From an uncultured Muribaculaceae bacterium (GTDB lineage: Bacteria > Bacteroidota > Bacteroidia > Bacteroidales > Muribaculaceae), in the NCBI GenBank assembly GCA_910576935.1, contig CAJTKG010000018.1, forward strand, positions 1-54,207: a stretch of DNA of 54,207 nucleotides. Reading direction: 5' to 3'. A program made the position numbers and the translations under genes. The notes below the pieces were generated by a model. It ran no database searches. It had not been told where the DNA came from and saw only the letters and a program-made list of their open reading frames with translations. Positions 51,435 through 54,207 of the stretch are shown here, one piece after another. How positions within the stretch are numbered: position 1 is the first letter of the stretch; each line of letters starts with the position of its first letter.

Positions 51435-52480
51435 TGCACAAAATTGCCCGAACCGTTAAGTTCGTTTTGTATATATTCGAGCGAGGCGATCTTGGCCTTG
51501 GTCTCCTCGACGTCGAGCTGACGGGTATTGTTTGAGTTGAACTCGGTGAGAGTGTTGCGGGTCTCGTCGCCTTCCTTGAAGAACTTGTCGTAGTTGAGGC
51601 CGCGGTTGTCGGCGGGCACGCGATAGAAATCGCCCATATCCTCGGCCTTGGCACACTCCTCGTTTGTCAGCAGGGTCTCGTACATCTTCTCGCCGTGGCG
51701 TATGCCTATGACCTTGATGTCCTCCTTGCGGCCTCCGAAGAGCTCGCACACGGCCTCGGCCTGTGTGCCGATAGTACATGCCGGAGCCTTCTGCACCAGA
51801 ATATCACCGTTCTGTCCATGCTCAAAGGCAAAGAGCACCAGATCGACAGCCTCGTCGAGGCTCATGATGAAACGAGTCATCGACGGCTCGGTCAGAGTGA
51901 CGGGATTGCCCGAACGTATCTGCTCGATCCACAGAGGGATGACAGAGCCACGCGAACACATCACGTTGCCGTAGCGGGTGCAGCATATCTTCGTGCGGCC
52001 CGAGAAACGCGATTTGGCCACGGCGACCTTCTCCTCGATGGCCTTTGTGATGCCCATGGCGTTGATTGGATAGGCGGCCTTGTCGGTCGACAGACATATC
52101 ACGGCCTCGACACCGGCCTCGATGGCAGCCGTCAGCACATTGTCGGTGCCGATGACATTGGTCTTGACGGCCTCCATGGGGAAGAACTCACATGAAGGTA
52201 CCTGCTTGAGCGCTGCAGCATGGAAGATATAGTCGACACCCGGCATCACACCGCGGCAGCTCTCGAGCGAGCGCACATCGCCGATAAAGAACTTGATCTT
52301 GTGGGCCACTTCGGGATATCGCACCTGGTACTCGTGGCGCATATCGTCCTGTTTCTTCTCATCGCGCGAGAAAATGCGGATTTCCTTGATATCTGTGTTC
52401 AAGAATCGGCGCAGAACAGCATTGCCGAAAGAGCCGGTACCGCCTGTTATCAACAGGGTCTTGTCTTTGAATTGTGACAT
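51431..52480 (-). CDS. capE: UDP-GlcNAc 4,6-dehydratase/5-epimerase, CapE/FnlA type
   Basis: A 349-residue SDR. TGGTGSFGNAVL (12-23), SRDEKKQDDMR (38-48), FHAAALKQVPSCEFFPMEAV and CLSTDKAAYPINAMGITK carry the cofactor and catalytic residues; methionine (M142) stands where most SDRs have the catalytic tyrosine of YxxxK, as is usual in this family. It begins UDP-L-FucNAc synthesis. First structural gene of operon B, 131 bp after the upxY-like gene. Confidence 0.92.
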   Translation of the reverse strand: MSQFKDKTLLITGGTGSFGNAVLRRFLNTDIKEIRIFSRDEKKQDDMRHEYQVRYPEVAHKIKFFIGDVRSLESCRGVMPGVDYIFHAAALKQVPSCEFFPMEAVKTNVIGTDNVLTAAIEAGVEAVICLSTDKAAYPINAMGITKAIEEKVAVAKSRFSGRTKICCTRYGNVMCSRGSVIPLWIEQIRSGNPVTLTEPSMTRFIMSLDEAVDLVLFAFEHGQNGDILVQKAPACTIGTQAEAVCELFGGRKEDIKVIGIRHGEKMYETLLTNEECAKAEDMGDFYRVPADNRGLNYDKFFKEGDETRNTLTEFNSNNTRQLDVEETKAKIASLEYIQNELNGSGNFVQ

Positions 52481-52611
52481 AATATATTAATGATTATTTA
52501 TTAATGGCGTGTTTAAATAGTCGGTTTTGTTATGGATATGGAACGGCGCTGCGCTTGTGCGCAGGGGTATTCTAATTGTAAAGCGATGTTTTTGGATTAT
52601 AAACTATCAGG

Positions 52612-53622
52612 TTATTCTGCAAAAGCCTTTTGATAGTGTGTGTATTCGGCAAGTAGGGATGCTTGGAACGAAGATGTTGCCGTAGGTATGGCGCCAATTA
52701 GATTGCGACCAAGGGTAAAGGCCTCCAAGTCGTTGTAAGTCAAGGCTTGAATCAGCATTATCAATGCCTTTGTCCATGTTGAAGTGACAGCAGTTCTGTG
52801 GCGGATGTAACGGCGGCGCGCTTCAGCCTCGGCGGCACTGTCGCCCAGCAGATGGTTGGCTGACATCAGGATGGCCTGAAGTTTGGCGTCGAGTTTGTTG
52901 TTGTCGATCTTGACGACGGCCATGCGGTGTGCGAATAGAGCGATATCGGTTTTTTCTTTATCGTTTAAGGGTGTACCTTCACGATAATGGCGCAATGCCC
53001 GGAGTAAACACGGTATGAAGGCGTCGATGCGTTCATAACCGCGTCGTGATTTCTTTGAGAATTCGAGGACTCGGACATATTTGGCCTTGATGTCGTAGAC
53101 AATAGTGCCAAGATTTTGTGTGACAGACAAAATAATGTCGCCTCGATTGCTTTTTGCTTTTGGTATATAGTAGCCGATAAGTCCGGGGAAAGCTCCTTCG
53201 ATTATCTCAACCTTATCGCCGGCCTCAAGGTCGATGTCGTCGAGTGCGAAGAACGGCAGGCTGTTGCTATAGGCTCGGGCGATGGCCTTGAAGTCTTCCA
53301 TGCGCCGGTCGTCGACGGTGGCATAGCGTTCTTTGCTGCCACGGTTGAGTACGAAAGAAAATCCATTGGCGAGTGAGCATAAGCGTTTGACGTTGTCGAA
53401 CGTGCCGTATACGAAGACGTAATGGAATGTTAGCGGATGCTCACGTTTGATCTGTCGTCCGTTGATTGTGACAGCTTTGACGAATGTCGGTGCGAACAAT
53501 TCAAGTCGGCAGCCTTGCGATGCATTAAATCTGTCGATGCTTGTCTGTACGGTCCGGCGACGAGGAATCGGTAACGGCTCGAAATGGTTGAGTATGAACC
53601 ATTTTTTGTCTTCTGAAACCAT
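52612..53622 (-). CDS. upxY: UpxY-like antiterminator with a helical C-terminal extension (operon B)
   Basis: A 336-residue protein. The NGN-like domain (about 1-115, KWFILNHFEP at the start) is followed by a KOW motif (about 130-190, LEAGDKVEIIEGAFPGLIGY). An extra 145 residues of predicted helices (from GYERIDAFIPCLLRALRHYR to the end) have no counterpart in the 198-residue operon A UpxY. It should promote read-through of operon B by acting on its leader. It is the first gene after the promoter at 53796-53827, with a leader of about 165 nt. Confidence 0.82.
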   Translation of the reverse strand: MVSEDKKWFILNHFEPLPIPRRRTVQTSIDRFNASQGCRLELFAPTFVKAVTINGRQIKREHPLTFHYVFVYGTFDNVKRLCSLANGFSFVLNRGSKERYATVDDRRMEDFKAIARAYSNSLPFFALDDIDLEAGDKVEIIEGAFPGLIGYYIPKAKSNRGDIILSVTQNLGTIVYDIKAKYVRVLEFSKKSRRGYERIDAFIPCLLRALRHYREGTPLNDKEKTDIALFAHRMAVVKIDNNKLDAKLQAILMSANHLLGDSAAEAEARRRYIRHRTAVTSTWTKALIMLIQALTYNDLEAFTLGRNLIGAIPTATSSFQASLLAEYTHYQKAFAE

Positions 53623-53765
53623 CGATTAAACGTGCGGTTGTTGATGTCGGGATATTATCCTACTTGGTATGGTTATTGGCAATCGATTGATAATAAATTT
53701 ATTACAATGATGCGCTGACCAAACTACCGAAAACTTGCCGTTTTATTTCGGCTAATTATTTAGTC

Positions 53766-53780
53766 TCTCTCTATAAGAGA
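53766..53780 (-). promoter_or_regulatory. Leader hairpin TCTCTTATAGAGAGA of operon B
   Basis: It lies exactly 15 nt downstream of the -7 element, as in operon A, and differs from that copy by one base (A to G). It forms a short stem. No inverted partner is visible elsewhere in this window. Confidence 0.55.
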
Positions 53781-53795
53781 TGCTTTTAAGTGTTG

Positions 53796-53827
53796 CAAAT
53801 TTACGACATTGTAGTAAATTACGCAAA
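53796..53827 (-). promoter_or_regulatory. Capsule operon B promoter
   Basis: On the minus strand TTTG (53827-53824) and TAAATTTG (53803-53796) are 20 nt apart, the same as the operon A promoter. Transcription should begin near 53789. Confidence 0.8.
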
Positions 53828-53866
53828 TTTTGTTTACATATTATCGCTAAAGTACCCAAATGTTGA

Positions 53867-53995
53867 GTTGTAGGAGAGGGTGTTGCAGAACTGAGAAATT
53901 TCCAATAGTTACCAAAATGCATCTATTGATAACCGGCTGTTTACAAAATAAACTTTGTCAGGAAACAGAGGTTTTGCAACACCCTCATCCTCAAC
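53867..53995. repeat. MITE-like 129-bp element with imperfect terminal inverted repeats
   Basis: The ends, 21 nt each (53867-53887 and 53975-53995), are near-perfect reverse complements sharing AGGGTGTTGCA. The inside is AT-rich without a gene. The element lies directly upstream of the operon B promoter. No target-site duplication is obvious. A related GGTGTTACAAAAC motif (minus strand) occurs near 54040. Confidence 0.5.
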
Positions 53996-54207
53996 TAACG
54001 CATTGATTTAACGACGGCTAAAGTCGAGGCTACATGTTTTGTAACACCTTGCTTTTTACGACGGTCGGGAGAGTGTCGCTCCTTGTCGACTCGCTTAAAA
54101 ACGACGACTAAAGCCGTCGCACCATGCGCTGTGGATTCATTTTTTTGTAACAACGATGTCAATGTTCGTCTGACATCGTTTTGGTCGGTTTAGACGCGCG
54201 GGGATGT
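53996..54207. other. Non-coding right edge with imperfect repeats and a terminator-like hairpin
   Basis: Two 26-nt imperfect direct repeats (54011-54036 and 54101-54126, 20 of 26 identical, starting ACGACG) lie here. A 10-bp hairpin, AACGATGTCA with TGACATCGTT (54152-54180), is followed by TTGG and a later TTT. No gene is visible. Confidence 0.5.

Noticed and set aside
50715..51521. 268-codon plus-strand ORF opposite capF
   Set aside because: Shadow frame spanning two real genes; composition and sequence resemble no protein family.
54011..54126. Two similar 26-nt blocks considered as a CRISPR array
   Set aside because: Only two imperfect copies (20 of 26 identical), no regular spacing and no cas genes.

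Overview
The window looks like a chromosome segment of a Bacteroidales bacterium, most likely a gut Muribaculaceae or a close relative. The signs are promoters of the Bacteroidetes type (TTTG, about 20 nt, TAnnTTTG), UpxY-type NusG paralogues heading capsule operons, a SusC/SusD outer-membrane pair, lipoproteins with Bacteroidetes export signals, a type IX sorting tail and weak ribosome-binding sites. The genus is inference; no rRNA is present.

Layout. (1) 1-303 is the start of an IS982-type transposase running off the left edge, followed by a strong bidirectional terminator (428-467). (2) 503-733 is a promoter flanked by a perfect 24-bp inverted repeat, the structure of a phase-variable invertible capsule promoter. 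It is drawn ON, firing into capsule operon A (755-20160, + strand): upxY, an unknown gene in the upxZ position, wbpP/wbpO-type UDP-GalNAcA genes, an AT-rich core (acyltransferases, Wzx, Wzy, four GT4 glycosyltransferases, a GT2, a flavoprotein, an OLD-like ATPase/TOPRIM gene), then a WcfR-like aminotransferase and a WcfS-like initiating transferase, closed by a terminator. (3) 20257-32102 is ordinary chromosome: a cobW-type GTPase, recR and GNAT operon, a membrane acyltransferase, a cobalamin-riboswitch operon with two exported proteins, a susD/susC pair and tRNA-Ser(GGA). (4) 32448-53622 is capsule operon B on the - strand, converging toward operon A. It begins with a long UpxY variant, then UDP-L-FucNAc genes (capE, capF, capG types), Wzx, Wzy, glycosyltransferases, acetyltransferases, a PIG-L deacetylase, a second initiating transferase, an ATP-grasp enzyme, a PLP decarboxylase, cupins and UDP-GlcA/UDP-GalA genes. 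(5) 53623-54207 holds its promoter and a small MITE-like repeat.

How it works together. Both operons encode a nearly complete Wzx/Wzy-type capsule pathway: nucleotide sugars, initiating transferase, glycosyltransferases, flippase and polymerase. Export genes (Wza/Wzc) are absent and presumably act in trans. The two operon promoters share one architecture: TTTG-N20-TAAATTTG-N15, then a small hairpin TCTCTTATA(A/G)AGAGA at the start of the leader. In operon A that hairpin is part of the invertible repeat. In operon B no partner repeat is visible, so B may be fixed ON or controlled only through its UpxY.

The most interesting items are the invertible promoter, the shared leader hairpin, the two UpxY designs, a 57-bp perfect palindrome inside a glycosyltransferase gene, an OLD-like gene inside a capsule operon, a decarboxylase/ATP-grasp/cupin/uronate module, and a 9-G tract in an acetyltransferase gene. 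Identifications rest on recognising motifs by eye, without database searches.
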